Assembly: GCF_020866925.1 (NCBI RefSeq) | Contig: NZ_JAJGAK010000004.1 | Span: 31,984 to 95,983 of the forward strand | Direction of reading: 5' to 3' | From: Noviluteimonas lactosilytica | Lineage (GTDB): Bacteria; Pseudomonadota; Gammaproteobacteria; Xanthomonadales; Xanthomonadaceae | DNA: 64,000 bases | Shown here: positions 43,745 to 50,074 of the stretch, piece after piece | Numbering within the stretch: position 1 is the first letter of the stretch | Layout: every line of letters starts with the position of its first letter | Notes under the pieces: model-generated | What the model saw: only the letters and a program-made list of their open reading frames with translations | Told to the model about the DNA's origin: nothing | The model's database searches: none | Position numbers and translations under genes: made by a program

Positions 43745-44236
43745 TCAGCGAAGGGCGCCGATGGCGCCCTTCGTCTTATCGGCGATCGCACGATGCACGC
43801 CGTAGAACGCGAGCGCACCGACGAAGCCCAGCGCGCCGAACACCGCAGCTTCCTGCAACCACTCCAACCACCCGGCGGTCGTCGTCACACCATTCGCCAT
43901 CGTCTGCACGCCATCGCTGAACACATCGACGCCCGCAGCATCGTTGAATGGAAACGAGAAGATCGCGTAAGGCAGCGCCCCCACCAGCGCGCCCGCGATC
44001 GCCATCGGCAACACGCGATAGCGTCCGATGCGTCGCAACACGACCACCGCCGGCACGCCGAGCAATACCACGTGCGCCAGCGCGATCGCGAACAACACTC
44101 CGGCGACGATCCACCACTCGTCGCGCGTGATCTCGTCGCTGGCGATGGTGCCCACGAGCGCCATCAACACGATCGTCGGCAGCGCGGCGGCGGCCAGGGT
44201 GGCCGCGACGAACGCGGTGAACTTGCGAGCCTGCAT
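43745..44236 (-). CDS. Small integral membrane protein
   Basis: 163 residues with four hydrophobic segments: FVAATLAAAALPTIVLMALV, WWIVAGVLFAIALAHVVLLG, VLPMAIAGALVGALPYAIF and AAVFGALGFVGALAFYGVH. The third helix region has GALPYAIFSFPFND. No family recognised with confidence. Start chosen at MQARKFT, which begins the first helix; an upstream ATG would add an unrelated extension. Convergent with aceE. Confidence 0.65.
   Translation of the reverse strand: MQARKFTAFVAATLAAAALPTIVLMALVGTIASDEITRDEWWIVAGVLFAIALAHVVLLGVPAVVVLRRIGRYRVLPMAIAGALVGALPYAIFSFPFNDAAGVDVFSDGVQTMANGVTTTAGWLEWLQEAAVFGALGFVGALAFYGVHRAIADKTKGAIGALR
43751..43771 (+). terminator. Hairpin after aceE, possible terminator
   Basis: AAGGGCGCC / GGCGCCCTT form a 9-bp stem with a 3-nt loop, followed by CGTCTTAT. 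It lies 27 bp after the aceE stop, inside the end of the convergent gene. The same GGGCGCC-N4-GGCGCCC stem type ends the tRNA-like transcripts. Confidence 0.45.
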
Positions 44237-44390
44237 GTGTGCCCCTTCGGTGGTCCCCGTGACCGCAAGCGCACTATCCCACAGCAAGGCGGGCGCGTTC
44301 GTCGGCGACCAGCGGCAAAACCGCACGACGTGACCACGATTCAACAGGACACCGTGCCACCATTTGCCCCGACTTCAAGGAGGAAGCGCC

Positions 44391-44720
44391 ATGCAGCTGC
44401 TCTACGCTTCGCCGAGCCTGGGGTTCGGCCACACGTTGCGCATTGCGTTGGAAGGGGAAGGGATTTCGGCGTTCTGTTCGGACGCGGATGCCGCGGTTGC
44501 GGGCATCGCCGGGCCGATGGCGGGGCCGCAGACGCGGGTATACGTGTCGTCGGATGACTTCACGCGCGCGGTCGAAATCCTCGAACGATTGCTGACGGAC
44601 GACACGGCGCCCGCGCCCGCAGCGACGCCACCGCCACCGCCGCGTCGCCTGCCCACGTGGTGGCTCATCGCGATGAGCGCAGGTGCGATCGCGGTCATGG
44701 GGGCGATGCTGTCGCAGTAG
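44391..44720 (+). CDS. DUF2007-like signal-transducing protein with C-terminal membrane anchor
   Basis: 109 residues. The first 70 residues (MQLLYASPSLGFGHTLRIAL, GISAFCSDADAA, then VYVSSDDFTRAVEILERLL) follow the DUF2007 pattern. A proline-rich linker (APAATPPPPPRRLP) and one hydrophobic helix (TWWLIAMSAGAIAVMGAML) follow. AAGGAGG lies 6 nt before the ATG. Family function unknown. Confidence 0.68.
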   Translation: MQLLYASPSLGFGHTLRIALEGEGISAFCSDADAAVAGIAGPMAGPQTRVYVSSDDFTRAVEILERLLTDDTAPAPAATPPPPPRRLPTWWLIAMSAGAIAVMGAMLSQ

Positions 44721-44730
44721 CATTGCGTCG

Positions 44731-45195
44731 ATGGTCCGCATCATCGACGCCGCATTCCCCGACGACCTCGCCACGGTCCGCACGCTGCTGCTCGAATACG
44801 CGGCGTCGCTGCCGGTCGACCTCGACTTCCAGGACTTCGAAACGGAAGTCGCGACGCTGCCTGGCAAGTACGCGCGCCCACGCGGACGCCTGTTGCTCGC
44901 CCGCGACGACGAGCGCGTGCTCGGTTGCATCGGCATGCGTCCACTGACCGGCAACGATTGCGAAATGAAACGCCTCTACGTGCGTCCCGAGGCGCGCGGC
45001 ATGCAACTCGGTCGCCAGCTGGTCGAGCGTCTGTGCGACGAAGCTCGCAGCGAAGGCTACGCACGCATGTTCCTCGACACGTTGCCGACGATGGCGTCGG
45101 CGCAGCGGTTGTATGCGTCGATGGGGTTCGTGCCGACGGAGGCTTACGTGTTCAATCCGGTGGCGGGGACGCAATACATGGTGCGCGTGTTGTAA
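44731..45195 (+). CDS. GNAT-family N-acetyltransferase
   Basis: 154 residues. The acetyl-CoA pyrophosphate loop is VRPEARGMQLGRQLVERLCDE (RxxGxGxA-like, here RGMQLG), preceded by CEMKRLYV and followed by LDTLPTMASAQRLYASMGF, the usual C-terminal motif B. Substrate not predictable. Starts 10 bp after the DUF2007-like gene. Confidence 0.86.
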   Translation: MVRIIDAAFPDDLATVRTLLLEYAASLPVDLDFQDFETEVATLPGKYARPRGRLLLARDDERVLGCIGMRPLTGNDCEMKRLYVRPEARGMQLGRQLVERLCDEARSEGYARMFLDTLPTMASAQRLYASMGFVPTEAYVFNPVAGTQYMVRVL

Positions 45196-45201
45196 CCCAC
45201 C

Positions 45202-45238
45202 TTGACAGTACAAAGGGCCAGCCGGAAGGTTGGCCTTT
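45202..45238 (+). repeat. Collapsed copy of the short-RNA element (promoter-like plus terminator only)
   Basis: TTGACA (45202-45207) is followed after 4 bp by a hairpin AAAGGGCCA..TGGCCTTT (45212-45238), the same terminator sequence as in the three complete elements at 45.9, 48.5 and 48.8 kb. Hairpins 1 and 2 are missing. It lies just upstream of the ribosome site of the next gene. Confidence 0.55.
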
Positions 45239-45256
45239 CTCATACAAGGAGTCTCG

Positions 45257-45595
45257 ATGCTGACTTTCTTGCTCGTCCTGCTGATCGCCGCCTTGATCGC
45301 CGTCGTGCCCGTGATGATCGGCGCGCGCATGGTGGGCGCCGCGAAGACCAACTTCGGTGCGGCGTTGTTCGGCGTGATCGTGCTTGGCGTCGTGTCTGCA
45401 GTTGTGCGCTGGTCGGGCGTCAACGAGTTCCTCGGCTGGGTGATCTCCGCGGTCGTCGGCGGCCTGCTGCTCGCGCAGATCCTGGGCACGACGTTCTGGC
45501 GCGCGATCGTCGTGTCGATCATCGCGACGGTGATCCAGGTGATCGCGGTGGTGGTGTTGGCGGGGACGATGCTGGCGTCGGTGGTGGCGCGATAG
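45257..45595 (+). CDS. Small membrane protein
   Basis: 112 residues, very hydrophobic, with three or four helices: MLTFLLVLLIAALIAVVPVM, NFGAALFGVIVLGVVSAVV, FLGWVISAVVGGLLLAQIL and AIVVSIIATVIQVIAVVVLA. No charged catalytic residues stand out. AAGGAG sits 5 nt upstream of the ATG. Family not recognised. Confidence 0.7.
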   Translation: MLTFLLVLLIAALIAVVPVMIGARMVGAAKTNFGAALFGVIVLGVVSAVVRWSGVNEFLGWVISAVVGGLLLAQILGTTFWRAIVVSIIATVIQVIAVVVLAGTMLASVVAR

Positions 45596-45610
45596 ACGAC
45601 ACGGCAAACG

Positions 45611-45632
45611 AAAAGGGCGCCTATCGGCGCCC
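45611..45632 (-). terminator. Terminator of tRNA-like RNA 1
   Basis: On the reverse strand GGGCGCC-GATA-GGCGCCC is followed by UUUUCGUUU. It ends the leftward transcript carrying the tRNA-like RNA, about 45 nt beyond its acceptor stem. Confidence 0.7.
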
Positions 45633-45675
45633 TCCCAAGGTTGCTATCCCTGTTGCTGCGGCCCTCGTGACGAGG

Positions 45676-45748
45676 GCCCCGGGTGGGACTCGAACCCACA
45701 ACCTGCGAACTGCGAAGTCCGAGCTCTATCCATTTGAGCTACCGGGGC
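45676..45748 (-). tRNA. tRNA-Arg-like gene 1 with non-canonical anticodon arm
   Basis: Perfect 7-bp acceptor (GCCCCGG/CCGGGGC), 4-bp D stem (GCTC/GAGC) with a GG-containing loop, AGGTT variable loop and a perfect T arm (GTGGG-TTCGAGT-CCCAC). The body resembles arginine tRNAs. The 17-nt anticodon arm (CGGAC TTCGCAG TTCGC) does not pair around a 7-nt loop. It pairs well only with a 6-nt loop (CGGAC/GTTCG). A formal anticodon would be CGC, which disagrees with the Arg-like body and lacks G3-U70. CCA is not encoded. Leader GTTGC..TGCGG can pair with trailer CCGCAGCAAC. It may not act in decoding. Confidence 0.75.
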
Positions 45749-45808
45749 TGATCTCGACCGCAGGGCAACTGTAATGAGCCTCGCGATCAAAAAACCGCCG
45801 AGCGCGCT

Positions 45809-45838
45809 CGTGTAGCAGGTTCCTCGATTCGACAAGAA
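45809..45838 (-). promoter_or_regulatory. Candidate promoter of tRNA-like RNA 1
   Basis: Reverse strand TTCTTG, 18 bp, TACACG. The same spacing and near-identical hexamers (TTCCTG-18-TACTCG) occur upstream of tRNA-like RNA 2, and the distance to the acceptor stem is about 60 bp in both. Confidence 0.4.
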
Positions 45839-45881
45839 CTTATTAGCGGCAAGTTGTCGCGGATTCCGCAATTTGTCGTGC

Positions 45882-45910
45882 TTGACATGGCTGCGAACGT
45901 GGACAACCAT
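45882..45910 (+). promoter_or_regulatory. Candidate promoter of short antisense RNA 1
   Basis: TTGACA (45882-45887), 17 bp, AACCAT (45905-45910). Exactly the same pair and spacing occurs at the second locus. The -35 is consensus; the -10 is weak. Confidence 0.5.
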
Positions 45911-45911
45911 G

Positions 45912-45990
45912 CGCGCACTGCGAAGTTCGAGCGGCCCAAAAGGGCTGTGAGCTACCAAAGGGCCAGCCGAAAGGTTGGCCCTTTCTCTTT
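45912..45990 (+). ncRNA. Short structured RNA 1, antisense to tRNA-like RNA 1
   Basis: Hairpin 1 is ACT-GCGA-AGT (in GCACTGCGAAGTTC); hairpin 2 is GCCC-AAAA-GGGC; then a single-stranded GTGAGCTACC, and terminator hairpin AAAGGGCCAGCC-GAAA-GGTTGGCCCTTT (45957-45984) with CUCUUU. Stems of hairpins 2 and 3 differ from copies 2 and 3 with pairing mostly kept. Two blocks are complementary to the neighbouring leftward tRNA-like RNA: TGAGCTACC to its D-arm 5' side, and a 20-nt block around GCGAAGTTCGAGC to its anticodon arm (18 identities, one difference a G-U). 5' end inferred from the promoter. Confidence 0.55.
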
Positions 45991-46000
45991 GCAGCGAGGT

Positions 46001-47200
46001 TCAACGCGAGTCGCCCGCCTTTGCGCCGCGCTCAGCTCGCATCCTCCCAGCCTCCTCCCACACCGCCTTGAAGATATTCGCGTAGTACTTCGTGTCCTCG
46101 CCCGACAACGACGTATTCGAAAACACCACCACGCCGATCTTCCCGTCGAGGCTCGCGAGCATGTCGGTCATCACGCCGGGATCGCTGCCGCCGTGGCCGA
46201 CGCGCGTGACGTTGTACTTGCTCTGCCAGAACAGCCCGACGTTCTTCTCCGCGAGGTCGACGTTGTCCGGCTTGTTCGCCTTCGTGTAGTGGAAGCGCAG
46301 CATTTCGTCGACGGTCTTCTGATCGAGAACGCGCACGCCTTCGTACGCGCCGCCGTTCAACAGCATCGCGAAGAACCGCGACAGGTCCGCCACCGACGTG
46401 CGCACGCCGCCGTCCGGATACGTCGACAAGCCATACAGCGGAATCGGGATGGTCATACCGCCCTGCGAGACATACAGCGTCGAATGTCGCGCGCGATCGA
46501 TGTCCGCCAGGAACCAGCCGGTGTGTTGCATGCCCAGCGGCTCGAACACGATCCGCTTCGTGTAGGCGTCCAGCTTCTCGCCCGACACGCGTTCGACGAT
46601 GTAGCCCGCGAGCCCGGCGCCGATGTTGGAGTACTCGCGATGCGTGCCAGGCTTCGCATCGACGAAGTTGTCCGCCGACCAATTCGCGCCGCCCGGCACG
46701 AAGTAGCTTTCGAGGAACGTGCCCAGCGCTTCCGGTGCATCGCCACCGTAGTGGTACGCGCGCTTGTAGACGTCCCAGCGATCGGCGATGCCAGACGTAT
46801 GCGTCGCGATCTGCCGCAGGGTGATCTTCTCGTCGGGGAAGCGCGGATTGCGCACCTTGAACGGCAGGTGCGCGTCGACGTCCTCGTCGAGCGACAACTT
46901 GCCTTCCTGCACGAGTCGCATCATCGCAACGCCCGTGACGGTCTTGCTGATCGATCCGATGTTCATCATCGTGTCGGGCGTGAACGGTACGCCGCGCGCA
47001 ATGTCGGCGTGGCCATAGCCCTTCGTCCACGCGACCTTGCCGTCGACGAGGATCGCGGCGCCGACGCCGGCGATCGCGCCTTCCTCCATCTGCTGCGCGA
47101 TGTAGGCGTCGAGCGTTTCCTGCGTGCCCGCGCGGACCGGCGTCGCGATGGCGAACGCGAGCATGGCGACGAAGACCGAAAGCACGTTTCCGTAGCGCAT
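46001..47200 (-). CDS. Serine hydrolase (beta-lactamase/penicillin-binding-protein-like)
   Basis: 399 residues with signal peptide (ends TPVRA-G). Class C beta-lactamase-type motifs: SISKTV (SxxK, catalytic Ser and Lys), YSNIGAG (YxN) and HGGSD (HxG in place of KTG). This pattern is typical of the wide family of periplasmic esterases and peptidases (Pfam Beta-lactamase), not specifically of antibiotic resistance. Its stop is 11 bp from the end of short RNA 1, which is convergent with it. Ribosome site GGGAGA upstream. Confidence 0.86.
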   Translation of the reverse strand: MRYGNVLSVFVAMLAFAIATPVRAGTQETLDAYIAQQMEEGAIAGVGAAILVDGKVAWTKGYGHADIARGVPFTPDTMMNIGSISKTVTGVAMMRLVQEGKLSLDEDVDAHLPFKVRNPRFPDEKITLRQIATHTSGIADRWDVYKRAYHYGGDAPEALGTFLESYFVPGGANWSADNFVDAKPGTHREYSNIGAGLAGYIVERVSGEKLDAYTKRIVFEPLGMQHTGWFLADIDRARHSTLYVSQGGMTIPIPLYGLSTYPDGGVRTSVADLSRFFAMLLNGGAYEGVRVLDQKTVDEMLRFHYTKANKPDNVDLAEKNVGLFWQSKYNVTRVGHGGSDPGVMTDMLASLDGKIGVVVFSNTSLSGEDTKYYANIFKAVWEEAGRMRAERGAKAGDSR

Positions 47201-47285
47201 CGAACGTCTCCCAGGTGACCGAAGGTAGCGACCGCTCGTTATCCTCGCCCGCGTTGATCCCAGAGTCCAACCCGCGGAGGTCGCC

Positions 47286-48215
47286 ATGCCACGCAGTCAA
47301 TCCGTCCTCGTCCCCCGAGTGGGGCAGTTCAAGGACACCTATCACCGCATCAAGCGCGACAAGCGGTTCAAGGACGTAACGCCGATCATCTTCTGCGAGG
47401 GCGACTCGTGGTTCTCCACGCCGCTGTCGATGAACATGCTCGACTGGCTCGTCTACGCGCCGCCGGAACTAGAAGCGCTCGGCGTGCCGGTCTTCGGCGC
47501 GGGCGGCCTGTTCTTCCGCGCCGAGGAATCGGGTTACCACGCGAGCGCCAACCCGAAGAACCCGAAGGCCTCGATGTTCGTGCCGAAGAACATCCACAAG
47601 CTGAGTGGCTGGTACAAGCACCACGAGTTCGACATCGTGCTGCTGAGCGCGGGCGGCAACGACTTCGTCGCCGACTTCCTCGACAAGACGTTCAAGGGCC
47701 TGCAGCCGATGTCGGTGTCGAAGGCCTTCCGCGAGATCGAGAAATCCGGCAAGTTCAAGACCGTGTACGAGGCGTACCAGGCGTTCGTCGGCGCGTTCCT
47801 CGACATCCGGCCGAACGTGCCGATCCTCGCGCACACCTACGACTATCCGCGACTGCTGGGAAAGCGCGCGGAGTTCACCGTTGCGAACCTCGGCGCGGCG
47901 GCGATCTTCGCGAAAGGCACGGGCCCGTGGATCGGCGATCGCATCGCGCACGTGTTGCCGGATACGAAGGACCAGCGCGAGTTCGCGCGCATGATGATGG
48001 ATGGCTTCACCGAAAACGTGCTGATGCCGGTGAAGAAGAAGTTCAAGACGAAGGGGCGATTCGAGTTCGTCGACTTGCGCGGGATCCTGACGAAAGACAC
48101 CGACTGGTTCGACGAGATGCATCCGACGGGCGAGGGGTTTCGCATCCTGGCTGAAGTGATGCGAGTGCGGATCGGGGAGTTGTTGCCGGAAGGGAAGCGC
48201 ATGGGAGTGCTGTAA
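47286..48215 (+). CDS. SGNH/GDSL-like hydrolase
   Basis: 309 residues, no signal peptide. IIFCEGDSWFSTPL is the block I nucleophile region (Ser in GDSW), LLSAGGNDFVADF is block III (GxND), and FDEMHPTGEGF supplies the Asp-His pair. The GDSW form occurs in a subgroup of poorly studied SGNH proteins. GGAGG lies 6 nt before the ATG. Divergent from the serine hydrolase. The end is followed at once by the terminator of tRNA-like RNA 2. Confidence 0.78.
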   Translation: MPRSQSVLVPRVGQFKDTYHRIKRDKRFKDVTPIIFCEGDSWFSTPLSMNMLDWLVYAPPELEALGVPVFGAGGLFFRAEESGYHASANPKNPKASMFVPKNIHKLSGWYKHHEFDIVLLSAGGNDFVADFLDKTFKGLQPMSVSKAFREIEKSGKFKTVYEAYQAFVGAFLDIRPNVPILAHTYDYPRLLGKRAEFTVANLGAAAIFAKGTGPWIGDRIAHVLPDTKDQREFARMMMDGFTENVLMPVKKKFKTKGRFEFVDLRGILTKDTDWFDEMHPTGEGFRILAEVMRVRIGELLPEGKRMGVL

Positions 48216-48240
48216 AGAAAAAGGGCGCCATTCGGCGCCC
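48214..48240 (-). terminator. Terminator of tRNA-like RNA 2
   Basis: Reverse strand GGGCGCC-GAAT-GGCGCCC followed by UUUUUCUUU; same stem as at 45611-45632. The preceding trailer shares the sequence GCAACCTTGG with locus 1. Confidence 0.7.
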
Positions 48241-48285
48241 GTTTCCAAGGTTGCAATCCTTGCTGTTGCGGTCATCGCAGGAAGC

Positions 48286-48358
48286 GCCCCGGGTGGGACT
48301 CGAACCCACAACCTCCGTCTTGCGAAGTACGTGCTCTATCCAGTTGAGCTACCGGGAC
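48286..48358 (-). tRNA. tRNA-Arg-like gene 2 with non-canonical anticodon arm
   Basis: Acceptor GTCCCGG/CCGGGGC (7 bp, one G-U), D stem GCTC/GAGC, variable AGGTT, T arm GTGGG-TTCGAGT-CCCAC. The 17-nt anticodon arm (CGTAC TTCGCAA GACGG) makes only two of five pairs around a 7-nt loop. An alternative is CGT/ACG outside CTT-CGC-AAG with a bulge. CCA is not encoded. Leader GTTG..CGGTC can pair with trailer GACCGCAAC. Leader, tRNA body, trailer and terminator all match locus 1, so this is a paralogous unit, not a random degenerate tRNA. Confidence 0.75.
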
Positions 48359-48415
48359 TCCCGACCGCGGAGCAACTGTATCGAGCAACTTGAGCTGAAA
48401 ATCGACGTTGAAGCG

Positions 48416-48445
48416 CGAGTAGCTGATTCCTGAAAACAACAGGAA
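48416..48445 (-). promoter_or_regulatory. Candidate promoter of tRNA-like RNA 2
   Basis: Reverse strand TTCCTG, 18 bp, TACTCG, matching locus 1 in sequence, spacing and distance to the tRNA-like body. Confidence 0.4.
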
Positions 48446-48489
48446 AAGACGACCTGTAAACGTTCACTCATTGCCTCGACTGTTGATGC

Positions 48490-48518
48490 TTGACAAGGCG
48501 GAGCCTGTGGCCAACCAT
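48490..48518 (+). promoter_or_regulatory. Candidate promoter of short antisense RNA 2
   Basis: TTGACA (48490-48495), 17 bp, AACCAT (48513-48518), identical to locus 1. Confidence 0.5.
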
Positions 48519-48522
48519 TGGG

Positions 48523-48600
48523 CCACTTGCGAAGTGCGTGCCGGCCGAAAGGCCGTTGAGCTACCAAAGGGCCAACCGAAAGGTTGGCCCTTTCTCTTTT
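48523..48600 (+). ncRNA. Short structured RNA 2, antisense to tRNA-like RNA 2
   Basis: Hairpin 1 CACTT-GCG-AAGTG; hairpin 2 GGCC-GAAA-GGCC; linker GTTGAGCTACC; terminator AAAGGGCCAACC-GAAA-GGTTGGCCCTTT (48566-48593) then CUCUUUU. The linker is an exact 11-nt complement of the D-arm 5' side of tRNA-like RNA 2. CTTGCGAAGTGCGTGC complements its anticodon arm over 16 nt with a single G-U. The complementarity is better than to locus 1, i.e. cognate. 5' end inferred. Confidence 0.55.
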
Positions 48601-48740
48601 CCGAAGTGCGCGAAGGTGATTGCGCGCAGTCGCGCGATCAAAGGAGCTCGTTCAGCCGAACGAGCGGAAGACTCGACCATCAGAGAGTCCACGAATCCGC
48701 GATTGACGACTCGACGACAGGACGTGAGTGCCGCACCATC

Positions 48741-48823
48741 AACGCGACTTGCGAGGCTGGAGCTGGCCGAAAGGCCCAGTTGAGTCACCAGAGGCCAACC
48801 GAAAGGTTGGCCTCTTCTCGTTT
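48741..48823 (+). ncRNA. Short structured RNA 3 (diverged, no adjacent tRNA-like partner)
   Basis: GACTTGCGAGG region, hairpin 2 TGGCC-GAAA-GGCC(C)A, linker GTTGAGTCACC, and terminator AGAGGCCAACC-GAAA-GGTTGGCCTCT (48790-48815) followed by UCUCGUUU. The terminator stem has changed on both sides relative to copies 1 and 2, so pairing is conserved. The linker differs (GTCACC for GCTACC), suggesting a different target. Promoter degenerate: ACCAT is kept, but the -35 is poor. Confidence 0.4.
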
Positions 48824-48880
48824 CAGGCCCGCGCTCCCGCATACACTCGGCGTCCCCCCGCACCACACGAACGCCGCCGC

Positions 48881-49669
48881 ATGCGCCCATCTCGCTTCCG
48901 AACCCGCGCGCTGCTCGCACTCCTCGCGATCGCCGCGACCGCACCGCTCTTCGCCGCCGAACCCACGACCACCGTGCCCACGTCGCTGCGCAACACCGGC
49001 GACGCAGCACACCTCTTCGGCTACACCCCGAAGCCAGGCATGGAAGCGCAATTCGACGCCGGCTATCGCAAGCATCTCGACTGGCACAAGACGCACGACG
49101 ACCCGCTCGTCTGGTACGGCTGGTACGTCACGCACGGCCCGCGCATGGGGATGTTCATCGACGGCTCGTTCGGTGCGCCGTTCTCCGCGTTCGACAACCG
49201 CGTCGCGATCGCCGACGACGTCAAGGACGCGGACCGCAACGTCACGCCGTATGCCGACGCGGCGTTCCGCAGCGTGTGGCGCGTGCGCCGCGACCTCAGC
49301 ACGGGCACGCCGCTGGAAGAGTGGAAGCCGTCGGCGATGGTGCAGGTCCACACCTACAAGGTGCGCCTGGGCAAGGCGAAGCAGTTCGAACAGATCGTCA
49401 AGCGCATGCGCAGCGTCGCCGAAGCGAGCGGCAAGACCGGCGCGTTCACCTGGTACGAAGGCATCGGCGGCGTCGACAACGAATTCATCCTGATGGTCGC
49501 GCGCGATGGATGGGGCGCGTTCGATGCGCCCGGCGACCTGGAAGGCGTGCTCGCGACGATCGAAGATGCGACGACGCGGCGCGAACTGCTCTCCGGTTAC
49601 GCCGCATTCGTGGAAGACGTGTCCAGCGAAGTCTGGCGTTACCGCAGCGACCTCAGCCTGATTCCCTGA
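48881..49669 (+). CDS. Exported hypothetical protein
   Basis: 262 residues, signal peptide MRPSRFRTRALLALLAIAAT...LFA-A. The mature part has WYGWYVTHGPRMGMFIDGSF, an AMVQVHTYKVRLGKAKQFEQ segment and GAFTWYEGIGGVDNEFILMV. The latter two suggest a dimeric alpha/beta-barrel-like C-terminal half (EthD/ABM-like), a loose inference. No cysteines. Function unknown. Confidence 0.65.
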   Translation: MRPSRFRTRALLALLAIAATAPLFAAEPTTTVPTSLRNTGDAAHLFGYTPKPGMEAQFDAGYRKHLDWHKTHDDPLVWYGWYVTHGPRMGMFIDGSFGAPFSAFDNRVAIADDVKDADRNVTPYADAAFRSVWRVRRDLSTGTPLEEWKPSAMVQVHTYKVRLGKAKQFEQIVKRMRSVAEASGKTGAFTWYEGIGGVDNEFILMVARDGWGAFDAPGDLEGVLATIEDATTRRELLSGYAAFVEDVSSEVWRYRSDLSLIP

Positions 49670-49694
49670 GATTCCCCGGTCGGGGGGACGCCCG

Positions 49695-49964
49695 TCAGGG
49701 CGGCAGGCCGAACAGCCGTTTCGTCGACTTCCACGCCAGGAAGATGGCCGGCCGCGCCTCGTGGAACGTGAGGTCGATCTTCACGCCGACCCACAGGTCT
49801 TCGAGCAGCGGCTGCACTTCGCGCCAATCGTCGCTGCTCACGGCGCCGGCCGATTCCCCGAGCTTGCGCGCGAAGGCGTAGCGCTGGCCGGTGTAATCGC
49901 CGGAGAGCTCTTCGACCGAGAACGAGCCGGTGATGCGAACTTGTGCGGGGGTTGAGGTCTGCAT
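49695..49964 (-). CDS. Small conserved hypothetical protein
   Basis: 89 residues opening MQTSTPAQVRITGSFSVEEL; no signal peptide, no cysteine. Contains WREVQPLLEDLWVGVKIDLTFHEARPAIFLAW, mixed beta/alpha. Family not recognised. Tail-to-tail with the preceding gene (25 bp). Confidence 0.5.
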   Translation of the reverse strand: MQTSTPAQVRITGSFSVEELSGDYTGQRYAFARKLGESAGAVSSDDWREVQPLLEDLWVGVKIDLTFHEARPAIFLAWKSTKRLFGLPP

Positions 49965-50074
49965 ACCCAGTGATACGAAGAAAGCGTGGCACCAAGGACG
50001 ACAGCGCAAACGGTACCTGTCGACGGTGACAGCCTCGTGAGAGACTCCGCCGCCGTTGCCGCTCGGGGACCCGC

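Larger units (their letters stand above)
48361..48880. other. Gene-free region holding the RNA elements of locus 2
   Basis: 520 bp without a supported protein gene. It contains the leader and promoter of tRNA-like RNA 2, short RNA 2, about 140 bp without recognisable features (48601-48740), and short RNA 3, then about 55 bp to the next start codon. Reading frames crossing it encode only repeat-derived peptides. Confidence 0.6.

Noticed and set aside
45680..45760. Peptide VAQMDRA...GFESHPG on the reverse strand
   Set aside because: This is the familiar false translation of a tRNA gene.
45854..46000. Protein frames across the short-RNA elements (peptides such as QRASRKVGPFS)
   Set aside because: The same peptide recurs at each element because the terminator hairpin is repeated; structure and promoter/terminator signals fit RNA rather than protein.
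46001..47200. Antibiotic-resistance beta-lactamase
   Set aside because: The HGG motif in place of KTG and overall length fit the broad serine-hydrolase/esterase family; resistance cannot be claimed.
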